Part shown: in pieces, positions 38,757 through 47,483 of the stretch
Position numbering within the stretch: the stretch's first letter is position 1
Layout: every line of letters starts with the position of its first letter
Assembly: GCA_014379805.1 (NCBI GenBank)
Contig: JACMLB010000224.1
Location: 1 to 57,487 of the forward strand
Length of the DNA: 57,487 nucleotides
Direction: 5' to 3'
Source: Rhodospirillales bacterium
GTDB taxonomy: Bacteria; Pseudomonadota; Alphaproteobacteria; Rhodospirillales; Magnetospirillaceae
Translations under genes and position numbers: made by a program
The notes under the pieces: model-generated
Databases searched by the model: none
What the model saw: the letters and a program-made list of their open reading frames with translations, nothing else
What the model was told of the DNA's origin: nothing

Positions 38757-39329
38757 TTAGTGTGCGCCATTGGCAAGCTCCCAGAACCCGGGGCGATCAA
38801 GATGGCCTTCCGGCCGCACGGTGATGTAGGGGTCGCTGTCCTTGGTGATTGCGCTGGGATCGGGGGGCAATTCACCGAACATTGCGATCACTGCCTTGTC
38901 GCCGCAGCTGAAGCTTGCGCCATCTAAAGGGGTGATGTGTCCGCGGCCGATCTTTTGCCAGAACGGAACCAGCTCTTCGAGGGCATGGCCATAGATACGG
39001 CGGAAGCCTTTCTTCAGGCAGAAGTCGATGGCGTAATCGCCCAGTTCGAAGGCGACGCCTTTGCGGCCATAGCGCTTTTGCCGGAAATGGGGAAGAACGG
39101 CCAAACGTTCGACCTTAACAAAATCCCCAAAATAACGGATGCGCAGTGTCCCCGCTGACTCGCCCCCCACTTTGGCAAGGAGGTGAGTGCAGGTAAAGTC
39201 GTTTCCGTCCCACTCTTCCTTGAATGACCAACCCTTCTCACCAACGTATACAGCACTGCGAATGGCAATGGCTTGAACCATTTCATCGAAGCCACTTGCA
39301 ATGGCAACTTGTATTTGTGCGTTTTGCAT
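38757..39329 (-). CDS. GNAT-fold N-acyltransferase
   Basis: 190 residues. LLAKVGGESAGTLRIRYFGDFVKVERLAVLPHFRQKRYGRKGVAFELGDYAIDFCLKKGFRRIYGHALEELVPFWQKIG contains GNAT motif A (VERLAVLPHFRQKRYG, acyl-CoA pyrophosphate binding) and motif B. The N-terminal SAVYVGEKGWSFKEEWDGNDF resembles FemAB/autoinducer-synthase-like GNATs. The substrate is unknown. It is divergent from the LysR gene, which may regulate it. Confidence 0.75.
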   Translation of the reverse strand: MQNAQIQVAIASGFDEMVQAIAIRSAVYVGEKGWSFKEEWDGNDFTCTHLLAKVGGESAGTLRIRYFGDFVKVERLAVLPHFRQKRYGRKGVAFELGDYAIDFCLKKGFRRIYGHALEELVPFWQKIGRGHITPLDGASFSCGDKAVIAMFGELPPDPSAITKDSDPYITVRPEGHLDRPGFWELANGAH

Positions 39330-39449
39330 ATTGCACCCCTGTTCTGTTAAGTGGAGTGTATGCAAGCGCCTCGTAGTTTTTATAACTCATATTTATAACT
39401 TAGGTGATAAATGAGCTTATCACCTCAATCTTTGCAAGGAGGTGGCTTC

Positions 39450-40376
39450 ATGCTTAAAAACTGGGAGTTGATGCATGTCCTACTGGTGGTCGCACGGTCA
39501 GGCACGCTACGCCAAGCGGCGACCGTTCTTCCTTACACTCAGCCGACGCTAGGGAAAAAAATTACCCAACTAGAGAGGGATTTTGATGCGAAGCTGTTTT
39601 ATCGCACCAAGGCGGGAATGACTTTAACGCCGGCCGGAGAAAGACTCGTCCTCATGGCCGAGGAGATGGAGCGCATGGTCAATCGCGCCTCGGTCCATAT
39701 TGAAAAAAGGGATGCGCTTAGCGGCAAGCTGCGTCTTGCCATGAGCGATGGCATGGCTGGGTATTGGCTTGCACCGCGGCTGCGGCGATACCACCGTGAT
39801 CACCCTTATGTCACTTTGGACGTTCAGATTCTCGACTCTGGCGGCGTGGCTGACTTATCGCGGCGCGAGGCCGATATTACGGTCATGTACGCCTATCCAT
39901 CCGACCCCGATGTGGTGGTGCTGCAAAAATCGAATCTGATTCTCGCTCCCACGTGCACTCGTGGGTTTGTCGAGGATTGGGGCGTGCCCAATTCTATCGA
40001 GGACGTGCTTCGCTTTCCGGTGTGCGCCCATACAATGCACTACCGCAAGGAAGGTAATATGCGGCTGTGGGCGGAGATGCTGGAGCGCCATCCGATGGTC
40101 ATCTACCGCACCGGTTCATCCATGGTTCTGGGAAATGTGGTGCGCATGGGAATTGGTTTGTCGCTCCAACCGCTTGGCGTGGTCGAGCGGGAGGGCGACG
40201 ACGCGGTCACCCTTGACCTTGGCTATCGGTCCGAATTGCCCTTCTATCTCGTGTGCCATAAGGACGTGAAGGATGTCCCCGAAGTTCGGGAAATGCTCCG
40301 CTACTTGACGAACGCTTTGTTCCGCGATGACGGCTTGGGCAGTCCAGCCAAGGGGGCTGATCTGGTTAGCGGTTGA
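39450..40376 (+). CDS. LysR-family transcriptional regulator
   Basis: 308 residues from the ATG at 39450, preceded by AAGGAGGT (39437-39444). The N-terminal winged HTH (WELMHVLLVVARSGTLRQAATVLPYTQPTLGKKITQLERDFDAKLFYRTKAGMTLTPAGERL) and the LysR substrate-binding domain (about 90-295) are clear. The ATG/GNAT divergence over 120 bp of AT-rich DNA is the usual LysR arrangement, so it probably controls the GNAT gene. Confidence 0.92.
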   Translation: MLKNWELMHVLLVVARSGTLRQAATVLPYTQPTLGKKITQLERDFDAKLFYRTKAGMTLTPAGERLVLMAEEMERMVNRASVHIEKRDALSGKLRLAMSDGMAGYWLAPRLRRYHRDHPYVTLDVQILDSGGVADLSRREADITVMYAYPSDPDVVVLQKSNLILAPTCTRGFVEDWGVPNSIEDVLRFPVCAHTMHYRKEGNMRLWAEMLERHPMVIYRTGSSMVLGNVVRMGIGLSLQPLGVVEREGDDAVTLDLGYRSELPFYLVCHKDVKDVPEVREMLRYLTNALFRDDGLGSPAKGADLVSG

Positions 40377-40379
40377 GGT

Positions 40380-40574
40380 TCAATCGCTCAGCATCAATGG
40401 GCAGAGTGTCAGCCCGCTAATCCGCTCTAACTCCTGGACTAGCTGCAACGTTTGGAGCCAGTTCAGTCCTCGTTCGTTAGCGCGCTGAACGGCCGCCAGC
40501 AACAGGTCAGAAGGGTCGCGCTGGCCCTGGGACAGCAATTCTCCGACCAGAGCATGGATTGCCTCGCTCGCCAA
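40380..40574 (-). CDS. Small helical protein, unknown function
   Basis: 64 residues (MASEAIHALVGELLSQGQRDPSDLLLAAVQRANERGLNWLQTLQLVQELERISGLTL). It faces the LysR gene tail-to-tail, 3 bp apart. No family is recognised. Confidence 0.4.
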   Translation of the reverse strand: MASEAIHALVGELLSQGQRDPSDLLLAAVQRANERGLNWLQTLQLVQELERISGLTLCPLMLSD

Positions 40575-40763
40575 TTCGGCGCCCCGCTAATTGTATACAA
40601 ATACCCTTTCGCCGTTTTGCCACGCCCTGCGTTATCGCGCAAAGGTTTATATTGTCATTTTGGCGACCACCAATGGATGGGGTGTGACTTCGCAGATGCA
40701 CATCCATAAACGTTCTCTCCCCGCCCCCGCACCTTGACATCTAACGGGAATGTTGATAGACAC

Positions 40764-40811
40764 CATGGCTCAATTGGTGTGCCGATGGTTCGGTTCCTCC
40801 CCTCGGCGCCA
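40764..40811 (+). pseudogene. Decayed tRNA 3' fragment (old attachment scar)
   Basis: A D-arm-like TGGCTCAATTGGT (from 40765) is followed by a T-arm and acceptor-like GGTTCGGTTCC...CTCGGCGCCA. The 36 bp from GGTTCG to the terminator match the tRNA-Phe 3' end plus flank in 26 positions. The 5' acceptor strand and the anticodon arm are missing, and two T-stem pairs are broken, so it cannot be functional. Confidence 0.6.
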
Positions 40812-40814
40812 TTC

Positions 40815-40855
40815 TAAACCCCTGGAAGGTAACGCCTTCTGGGGGTTTTCCATTT
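40815..40855 (+). terminator. Second copy of the tRNA-Phe terminator
   Basis: AAACCCCTGGAAGG and CCTTCTGGGGGTTTT form a hairpin with a T-run. 36 of 41 positions match 38281-38321 without gaps, and the changed bases keep most of the pairing, so both copies descend from one sequence. Confidence 0.8.
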
Positions 40856-40960
40856 GTGGCCGCGCGGCCTCACGACACGGCTTCCCCTTGCGGGGTTGGC
40901 TTCCAATATGGAGTTAAGGGGCGTGCCGTCCCGGCCGGTTTAACCGATCACGGAGTGTGT

Positions 40961-41362
40961 ATGCAAAAGGTTGATAAGCGCAGCAAGACCAAGGCCGTTG
41001 CCGGTTTTGGCGAGCGCATGAACTCTGCCGCCGAAGCCAAGAAGGCGTTGCTGGAGAAGTTCAAGGCCAACAAGGTGGACGTCAACGATCCGGCTTTCCT
41101 GGAGCAGCAGGCTGCCCGTCAGGCCGCCGCCGCCGCCCGTGCCGAACGCGATGCCCAGCGCAAGGCCGAGAAGGATGCCGCCAAGGCTCAGCAGATCGCC
41201 GACCGTAAGGCCGCGCAGGAAGCTGCCGAGGCTCAGGTCATCGCCGATGAAGCCGCCCAGGAAGCCGCCAAGATTGCGGACGCTGAAGCGCAGATCGCCT
41301 TGGCCGTCCAGCAGAAGGCCGCCCGCGACGCCCGCTATGCCGCCCGCAAGGCGCGCAAGTGA
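40961..41362 (+). CDS. DUF6481-like Ala/Glu/Lys-rich protein
   Basis: 133 residues. FGERMNSAAEAKKALLEKFKANKVDVNDPAFLEQQAARQAAAAARAERDAQRKAEKDAAK resembles the DUF6481 family of small alphaproteobacterial proteins. The remainder is a long, charged helix rich in Ala, Lys and Glu. Function is unknown. The ATG at 40961 was chosen because the N-terminal DUF6481 pattern begins just after it. Confidence 0.65.
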   Translation: MQKVDKRSKTKAVAGFGERMNSAAEAKKALLEKFKANKVDVNDPAFLEQQAARQAAAAARAERDAQRKAEKDAAKAQQIADRKAAQEAAEAQVIADEAAQEAAKIADAEAQIALAVQQKAARDARYAARKARK

Positions 41363-41378
41363 CCGGAAGGGGTTAAAG

Positions 41379-41642
41379 ATGAGCGACGGGAGCGATGTGA
41401 GCGATGATCCTGGCGACGACAACGTCGTGCGGGTTCATTTCGGCAAGAATGCCAGTGTGGTCTGCGCGCTAGAGCAGATGCTGGCCCTGGCTAAGGCCGG
41501 CACGCTCACCGGTCTGGTCGCCATCGGTATCGACAATGGCGAAATCATCTCGGGCTGGGCCGGCGACACGCCACCCTACCAGACCATTGGCGCGCTGCGC
41601 GTACTGGAACACGAGTTCCTGCGCGAGATGCTGGACGAGTGA
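41379..41642 (+). CDS. Conserved small protein, unknown function
   Basis: 87 residues (MSDGSDVSDDPGDDNVVRVHFGKNASVVCALEQMLALAKAGTLTGLVAIGIDNGEIISGWAGD...). An acidic start is followed by an alpha/beta stretch with alternating hydrophobic residues. GAAGGGG lies upstream as ribosome site. It follows the DUF6481 gene by 16 bp and ends in a terminator at about 41666-41690. Confidence 0.6.
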   Translation: MSDGSDVSDDPGDDNVVRVHFGKNASVVCALEQMLALAKAGTLTGLVAIGIDNGEIISGWAGDTPPYQTIGALRVLEHEFLREMLDE

Positions 41643-41665
41643 GGTTGCCACCTGCCTGAAAGCAA

Positions 41666-41690
41666 ACGAGCCCCGATTGGGGCTCGTTGT
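41666..41690. terminator. Hairpin terminator between convergent genes
   Basis: ACGAGCCCC and GGGGCTCGT pair perfectly around a four-base ATT-type loop, in the gap between the rightward small gene and the leftward Irr gene. It could serve both directions; the + side is followed by TGTCGTTT. Confidence 0.7.
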
Positions 41691-41709
41691 CGTTTGGGGC
41701 TAGGGCGCC

Positions 41710-42111
41710 TCAGCCAGCCTTGCGCAGGCGGACGATGACGTCGATGCCGGCGACTTCCATGCCGGGCGGCGGGGCGGGCAGGTTATCGACATGCGGCTGC
41801 GGGCCGGGAATGTCGTGGACGCGGCCCGTGGCGACTTCATAGAAATGGTGGTGGTCGGTGGTGTTGGTGCAGAACCAGCTGCGGTCGCCCACGGCCACAT
41901 GCTTGACCAGGTTGCCGCTGGCGAATTCGTGCAGCGTGTTATAGACCGTGGCCAAGGATAGCCGCACGCCCGAGGTCAGTGCTTCCTGGTACAGGCTGTC
42001 GGGGGTGAGGTGGCGATGGCCGCCATCTCGGATCAGGCGCAGGATCGTCAGGCGTTGGCGGGTGGGCCGGATCTGTGCTGCTCTCAGCACCGCCTCGTCA
42101 TTGCAATGCAC
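41710..42111 (-). CDS. irr: Irr-type Fur family iron regulator
   Basis: 133 residues from a GTG at 42111, preceded by AGAGGGGGA. The DNA-binding domain (IRPTRQRLTILRLIRDGGHRHLTPDSLYQEALTSGVRLSLATVYNTLHEFASGNLVKHVAV) and the TNTTDHHHFYEVATGRVHDIP segment with three consecutive His (87-89) are typical of Irr, and the CxxC zinc pairs of Fur are absent. Irr regulates haem and iron genes in alphaproteobacteria in response to haem. A TTG at 42141 would add ten residues but lacks a ribosome site. Confidence 0.85.
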   Translation of the reverse strand: MHCNDEAVLRAAQIRPTRQRLTILRLIRDGGHRHLTPDSLYQEALTSGVRLSLATVYNTLHEFASGNLVKHVAVGDRSWFCTNTTDHHHFYEVATGRVHDIPGPQPHVDNLPAPPPGMEVAGIDVIVRLRKAG

Positions 42112-42193
42112 GGGATTCCCCCTCTGCCGGCCCAGGGCCAACGCATTTTAAACTCACTCTAGTATATACGCGCATTTGTATAGGGCATCCACT

Positions 42194-42628
42194 CTAGATG
42201 TGCTCGCCGGGTTTTGCCGTGCCATAGGCCCGCACCATGGCTGATGCGGCAGTGTCCCAGCACTCGGCATGCTCGACTCGGACGCAAAGCAGGGCCAGAT
42301 CGGGGTCGTCGGGGCCGCGCGGAAACCATTTGGACAAGGCATCGCTCCACAATTGGCGGATTTTGTCGCCGTCGCGCAACAGTTCGGCCCAGCCGGAAAC
42401 CGAGACATAGGTTTGCCGCGCGGGCTCGGCATAGGACAGATTGACCTGATGGTTCTGCTGCACCTCGCCGGCCTTGTGGCTGCCGGCGCGGGTGAACAGC
42501 CATAGCTCGCCGTCGAATTGCTGCTGATGCGCCACCATGGGCCGCGACCGCAAGGTCCCGTCAGTGTCCTGGGTGGTCAGCATGGTGATCGGAATGTCTT
42601 GGATCAGGCGCCAGAAATTGTCCTCCAT
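42194..42628 (-). CDS. PNPOx-fold flavin protein (general stress protein 26-like)
   Basis: 144 residues. MEDNFWRLIQDIPITMLTTQDTDGTLRSRPMVAHQQQFDGELWLFTRAGSHKAGEVQQNHQVNLSYAEPARQTYVSVSGWAEL is the split-barrel fold of the pyridoxamine 5'-phosphate oxidase superfamily, probably binding FMN or a related cofactor. The start has GGAGGA about 9 nt upstream. It lies upstream of irr on the same strand. Confidence 0.85.
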   Translation of the reverse strand: MEDNFWRLIQDIPITMLTTQDTDGTLRSRPMVAHQQQFDGELWLFTRAGSHKAGEVQQNHQVNLSYAEPARQTYVSVSGWAELLRDGDKIRQLWSDALSKWFPRGPDDPDLALLCVRVEHAECWDTAASAMVRAYGTAKPGEHI

Positions 42629-42768
42629 GGCCGCGTCCTCCGTTGTTGTCCAAGGGTATAACAACCTTCCGGATAGGTCGGTTCCGGCGTGGGGAAACTG
42701 CAAACAAACCGTCACTGGTCTGCCGGTGCTTGGTCCGCATACAGTGGCGCCACCTGAAGGAGGTTCCC

Positions 42769-42939
42769 ATGTCCGACCACGGTAAAGCCGCTAGCCAATG
42801 CCCCAAATGCTCCTATTGGGAACGCGGCTTGTGCCATCACGGCATGTCCGCCGAGCAGGACCACGGACGGGCCAAGCGCTGCCTGTTCTTCACCCGCGAC
42901 GCCAGCGCCTTCGGCTTCTTCGTCAAGGAATGGCGCTGA
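42769..42939 (+). CDS. Small Cys/His-rich protein
   Basis: 56 residues with a strong AAGGAGG ribosome site (42758-42764). CPKC (11-14), CHHGM (22-26) and a later RCLFF Cys could form a zinc- or metal-binding site. Function is unknown. It converges on the winged-helix gene. Confidence 0.6.
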   Translation: MSDHGKAASQCPKCSYWERGLCHHGMSAEQDHGRAKRCLFFTRDASAFGFFVKEWR

Positions 42940-42943
42940 CGGC

Positions 42944-43519
42944 CTAATGCCGGGTGGCGGGGGCGCCCATGGCCATGCCAGCCATGCTGCGCAACAAGGT
43001 AAGGTCGCGGCGCAGGCGTTCCATATCATGGCTGCGCCATAGCTCGCCAAAGCTGCCGCGCGCCGCACAGCTTTCGCACGGGGATTGGCGCCGGCTCAAC
43101 TCGTCCGCATGGGCGGCGATCATGGCGTCCAGATGGCAGCGCCGCTCGCCCGCTTCCACCAGATCCAGGAAGGCCAGCTTCATGCGCAGCCCCACTTGGC
43201 CAAAGACCGAGGCCGGGCGGCCAATGGGTTGAGCCAGCAGCAGCGACAGCGTCTCGTGCCCGCGCACGCTCAGGGTCATGGGCTTGTCTTGGCTCGAGGT
43301 GGTGAGGTGGCCGCCCCGGATCATTTCCTCGACGCTGGCGGTGACCAGTTCGCCCACCGGCAGCCATTGTCCGGTGGTGATGACGTCGATGGCGTGGCAG
43401 ATGTCCTCAAGCGTGGCGGGACCGCGTGCCACCGTGCCCAGCGCCGCCAGCCAAATGAAGTCGCGGGCGCCCATCTCGCGTGTGCAGAGTTTGGTGTCCA
43501 GCCGTTCCATGAAGCCCAT
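42944..43519 (-). CDS. PadR-like winged-helix regulator
   Basis: 191 residues (or 188 from MERLDTK at 43510). FIWLAALGTVARGPATLEDICHAIDVITTGQWLPVGELVTASVEEMIRGGHLTTSSQDKPMTLSVRGHETLSLLLAQPI looks like a winged helix, followed by a helical domain with LRMKLAFLDLVEAGERRCHLDAMIAAH as in PadR proteins. CESC near residue 158 could bind metal. A FNR-like box and overlapping palindrome lie upstream (43543-43562). Confidence 0.6.
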   Translation of the reverse strand: MGFMERLDTKLCTREMGARDFIWLAALGTVARGPATLEDICHAIDVITTGQWLPVGELVTASVEEMIRGGHLTTSSQDKPMTLSVRGHETLSLLLAQPIGRPASVFGQVGLRMKLAFLDLVEAGERRCHLDAMIAAHADELSRRQSPCESCAARGSFGELWRSHDMERLRRDLTLLRSMAGMAMGAPATRH

Positions 43520-43542
43520 AATTGCCCCCCCCCGCCATGAGA

Positions 43543-43562
43543 ATGCGAGTGATTCGCATCAA
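43543..43562. promoter_or_regulatory. FNR/Dnr-like box and overlapping palindrome
   Basis: GTGAT-TCGC-ATCAA at 43549-43562 fits the FNR/CRP-type consensus TTGAT-N4-ATCAA in 9 of 10 positions. ATGCGA (43543-43548) and TCGCAT (43554-43559) form a second, overlapping palindrome. It lies 30-50 bp upstream of the winged-helix gene start and 180 bp from the hemerythrin-like gene. Confidence 0.45.
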
Positions 43563-43737
43563 TGGGAGAATGCCATTTGGCGGGAATAAATCAAGCTGTC
43601 TGTTTGTGCTGCTGTCGGGGGCCGCTCGGCAACCCACGCAATTCACACAAAATTGCGCACATTTACCGGTTGAATGCGGGGGTGGGGGCGGCGTATGTTC
43701 CGCACTATCCTAAAGCATAAGAAATTGGGAGCGTCCC

Positions 43738-44175
43738 ATGCCCGCCCTCGGGCCAAATGACCTGACGACCGGCGTTCGCGAAATCGACGCCTATACGGAA
43801 GGTTTGTGCTTTTTGATGGAGCGCATCTTCGATCCGCTGGTGGAATGCCGGCGCAGCGAAGGGCCGTGCGATCACACTCGCTGCACCCGTATCGAAGCCA
43901 TCGTTAAATACATGGTGCGCGGCTTCGACAGGCAGGACCGCTTGATGGCTGAAGCCGTCTATCCCGCCGAAAGCGAGCACCGCCGCGATCACGACGCCTT
44001 GATCGACCGGTTGCGCTCCATGCAATCGGCTCACCTTTGTGCCGACCGCGATCGCCATGTGGTGCGTGACATGGTGAGTTCGTGGGCCATCGGCCACAAC
44101 AGCCATTGTGACGCGCCATTGGGCCGCTGGGCGGTCACCCGCCGCGTCCTCGCACCGGCATCGCCCCGGCCATAG
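43738..44175 (+). CDS. Hemerythrin-like protein, ligands partly missing
   Basis: 145 residues. The pattern from FDRQDRLMAEAVYPAESEHRRDHDALIDRL to WAIGHNSHCDAPLGRW follows the bacteriohemerythrin fold, with its H-x4-D ending replaced by HNSHCD. The usual first-helix His and the H-x3-E pair of helix B are not present (GVREIDAYT; FDRQDRLM), so a standard di-iron O2 site is doubtful. Four Cys occur (CRRSEGPCDHTRC). It lies between regulator and nor genes, so a role in NO or redox sensing is conceivable. Confidence 0.65.
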   Translation: MPALGPNDLTTGVREIDAYTEGLCFLMERIFDPLVECRRSEGPCDHTRCTRIEAIVKYMVRGFDRQDRLMAEAVYPAESEHRRDHDALIDRLRSMQSAHLCADRDRHVVRDMVSSWAIGHNSHCDAPLGRWAVTRRVLAPASPRP

Positions 44176-44215
44176 CGGTGACGGCCCCCAGGGACGGGGG
44201 CCGCCTTAGCGCCCC

Positions 44216-44605
44216 TTAACGGTCCATGGTCCCCGAACCAGGGCTGCTTGAGCCCGAACTGCCGGACGAACCCGAGTTTCCGCGCTCGGACGGATAGGTC
44301 ATGCTGCCCGACGCGCCCGGTCCGGCGGATGAGTTGTCCTGATTCGGCAACTCCGCCGTCTGGCATTCCGGCCGGATGTCATTGGGTGCGCAATCGGTGG
44401 GGGTCTGGGTGCTCAATCCGGGCGACAACTGCGTGCCCATGGATTCCGACGAGGTCGAGCCGGGACTGGTGGCAGGGCCCTGATTCTGAAGGGTCGAACT
44501 GGAGCCCGAATTATATTGGTCGCTGGGCGACACGCTTTGGGCCATGACGGGCGAAGCGAGCAAAGCCACCATGGCGGCAGCGGTGAGCAGGCGGATCATG
44601 CGCAT
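44216..44605 (-). CDS. Secreted Ser/Gly-rich low-complexity protein
   Basis: 129 residues. A clear signal peptide (MRMIRLLTAAAMVALLASPVMAQ) is followed by a Ser/Gly/Pro-rich, probably disordered chain with two Cys (TDCAPNDIRPEC). It converges on the hemerythrin-like gene. Function is unknown. Confidence 0.6.
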   Translation of the reverse strand: MRMIRLLTAAAMVALLASPVMAQSVSPSDQYNSGSSSTLQNQGPATSPGSTSSESMGTQLSPGLSTQTPTDCAPNDIRPECQTAELPNQDNSSAGPGASGSMTYPSERGNSGSSGSSGSSSPGSGTMDR

Positions 44606-44716
44606 CTCCTTTTCTTGGCGAGGCCGTCTCGGGGCCTAGCCCATGGAAACAGGTGGCATGCCGACCGGTTCACATTCCCTCCCTAAAGGAACCACGTAAT
44701 TCATCCCTTCGGGGGA

Positions 44717-44752
44717 AAGCCCCTTACTGGCTGGGGGCTTGACCAACGTTAA
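44717..44752 (+). promoter_or_regulatory. Nnr/Dnr-type box upstream of norC
   Basis: TTGAC-CAAC-GTTAA (44739-44752) is a near-symmetric Crp/Fnr-type site as found before nitric-oxide-responsive denitrification genes. A hairpin AAGCCCC (44717-44723) / GGGGCTT (44734-44740) abuts and partly overlaps it. The box is centred 72 bp upstream of the norC start codon. Confidence 0.65.
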
Positions 44753-44816
44753 AGCTGGCCTGGGTCGCGGGCGATAGGTTGACCAGGAAGGTGGGGATTG
44801 TCCCCGAGGAGCGACC

Positions 44817-46626
<1,810 letters not shown>

Positions 46627-46688
46627 CTGAGTTCGGGGCGGCTGCATTGAACACGCAGCCGCCCCATTTTTATTCCCAAGGTGCCCCC

Positions 46689-47468
46689 ATGAATGCGATC
46701 CCGTTCTATCTGCCGGTCGGAAACGAATGCCGGCTGTTCGAGTTGGCCTTTACCCACAAGCTGCCCTTGCTGCTGAAGGGGCCGACCGGTTGCGGCAAGA
46801 CCCGTTTCGTCGCCCATATGGCGGCCAAGATGGGGCGCCCGCTTTATACCGTGTCCTGCCATGACGACCTGACCGCCTCGGATTTGACCGGCCGCTATCT
46901 GCTGAAAGGCGGCGATACCGTGTGGACCGACGGCCCGCTGACCCAGGCCGTGCGCGCAGGCGGCATCGCTTATCTGGACGAGGTGGTGGAAGCCCGTAAG
47001 GACGTCACCGTGGTGCTGCACCCCTTGACCGACGACCGCCGCATGCTGCCGCTGGATCGCACCGGCGAGCTGCTGGAGGCCCCCGACGATTTCATGCTGG
47101 TGGTGTCCTATAACCCCGGCTACCAGAATGTGATGAAGCAGCTCAAGCCCTCGACCCGCCAGCGCTTCGTCGCCATCGAATTCGACTTCCCGCCGCCCGA
47201 TGTGGAGCGCGAAGTGGTCGCCACTGAATCAGGTCTGCCCGAAGCCAAGGTCCATTCTCTGGTTATGCTGGCGGCACGGTTGCGCGCGCTGAAGGGCGTT
47301 GATCTGGAAGAAGGCGTGTCCACCCGCCTGTTGGTCTATTGCGCCACCCTGATCCAGGCGGGCATGCCCATCCGCGACGCCGTCCAAGCCGCCATGATCG
47401 AGCCGTTGACCGACGATCACGACGTCAAGAAGGGGTTGGATGAAGTGGTGATGGCGGTGTTCGGCTAG
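46689..47468 (+). CDS. norQ: NorQ/CbbQ-type AAA+ ATPase
   Basis: 259 residues. Walker A GPTGCGKT (31-38), Walker B GGIAYLDEVVE, and a C-terminal segment VNLEEGVSTRLLVY-like (VDLEEGVSTRLLVYCATLI) typical of CbbQ/NorQ ATPases. With NorD it inserts or activates the metal centre of NorB. Start at MNAIPFYLPVGNE fits the family; it follows norB by about 60 bp. Confidence 0.94.
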   Translation: MNAIPFYLPVGNECRLFELAFTHKLPLLLKGPTGCGKTRFVAHMAAKMGRPLYTVSCHDDLTASDLTGRYLLKGGDTVWTDGPLTQAVRAGGIAYLDEVVEARKDVTVVLHPLTDDRRMLPLDRTGELLEAPDDFMLVVSYNPGYQNVMKQLKPSTRQRFVAIEFDFPPPDVEREVVATESGLPEAKVHSLVMLAARLRALKGVDLEEGVSTRLLVYCATLIQAGMPIRDAVQAAMIEPLTDDHDVKKGLDEVVMAVFG

Positions 47469-47483
47469 GGTAGGGGCGTCGCC

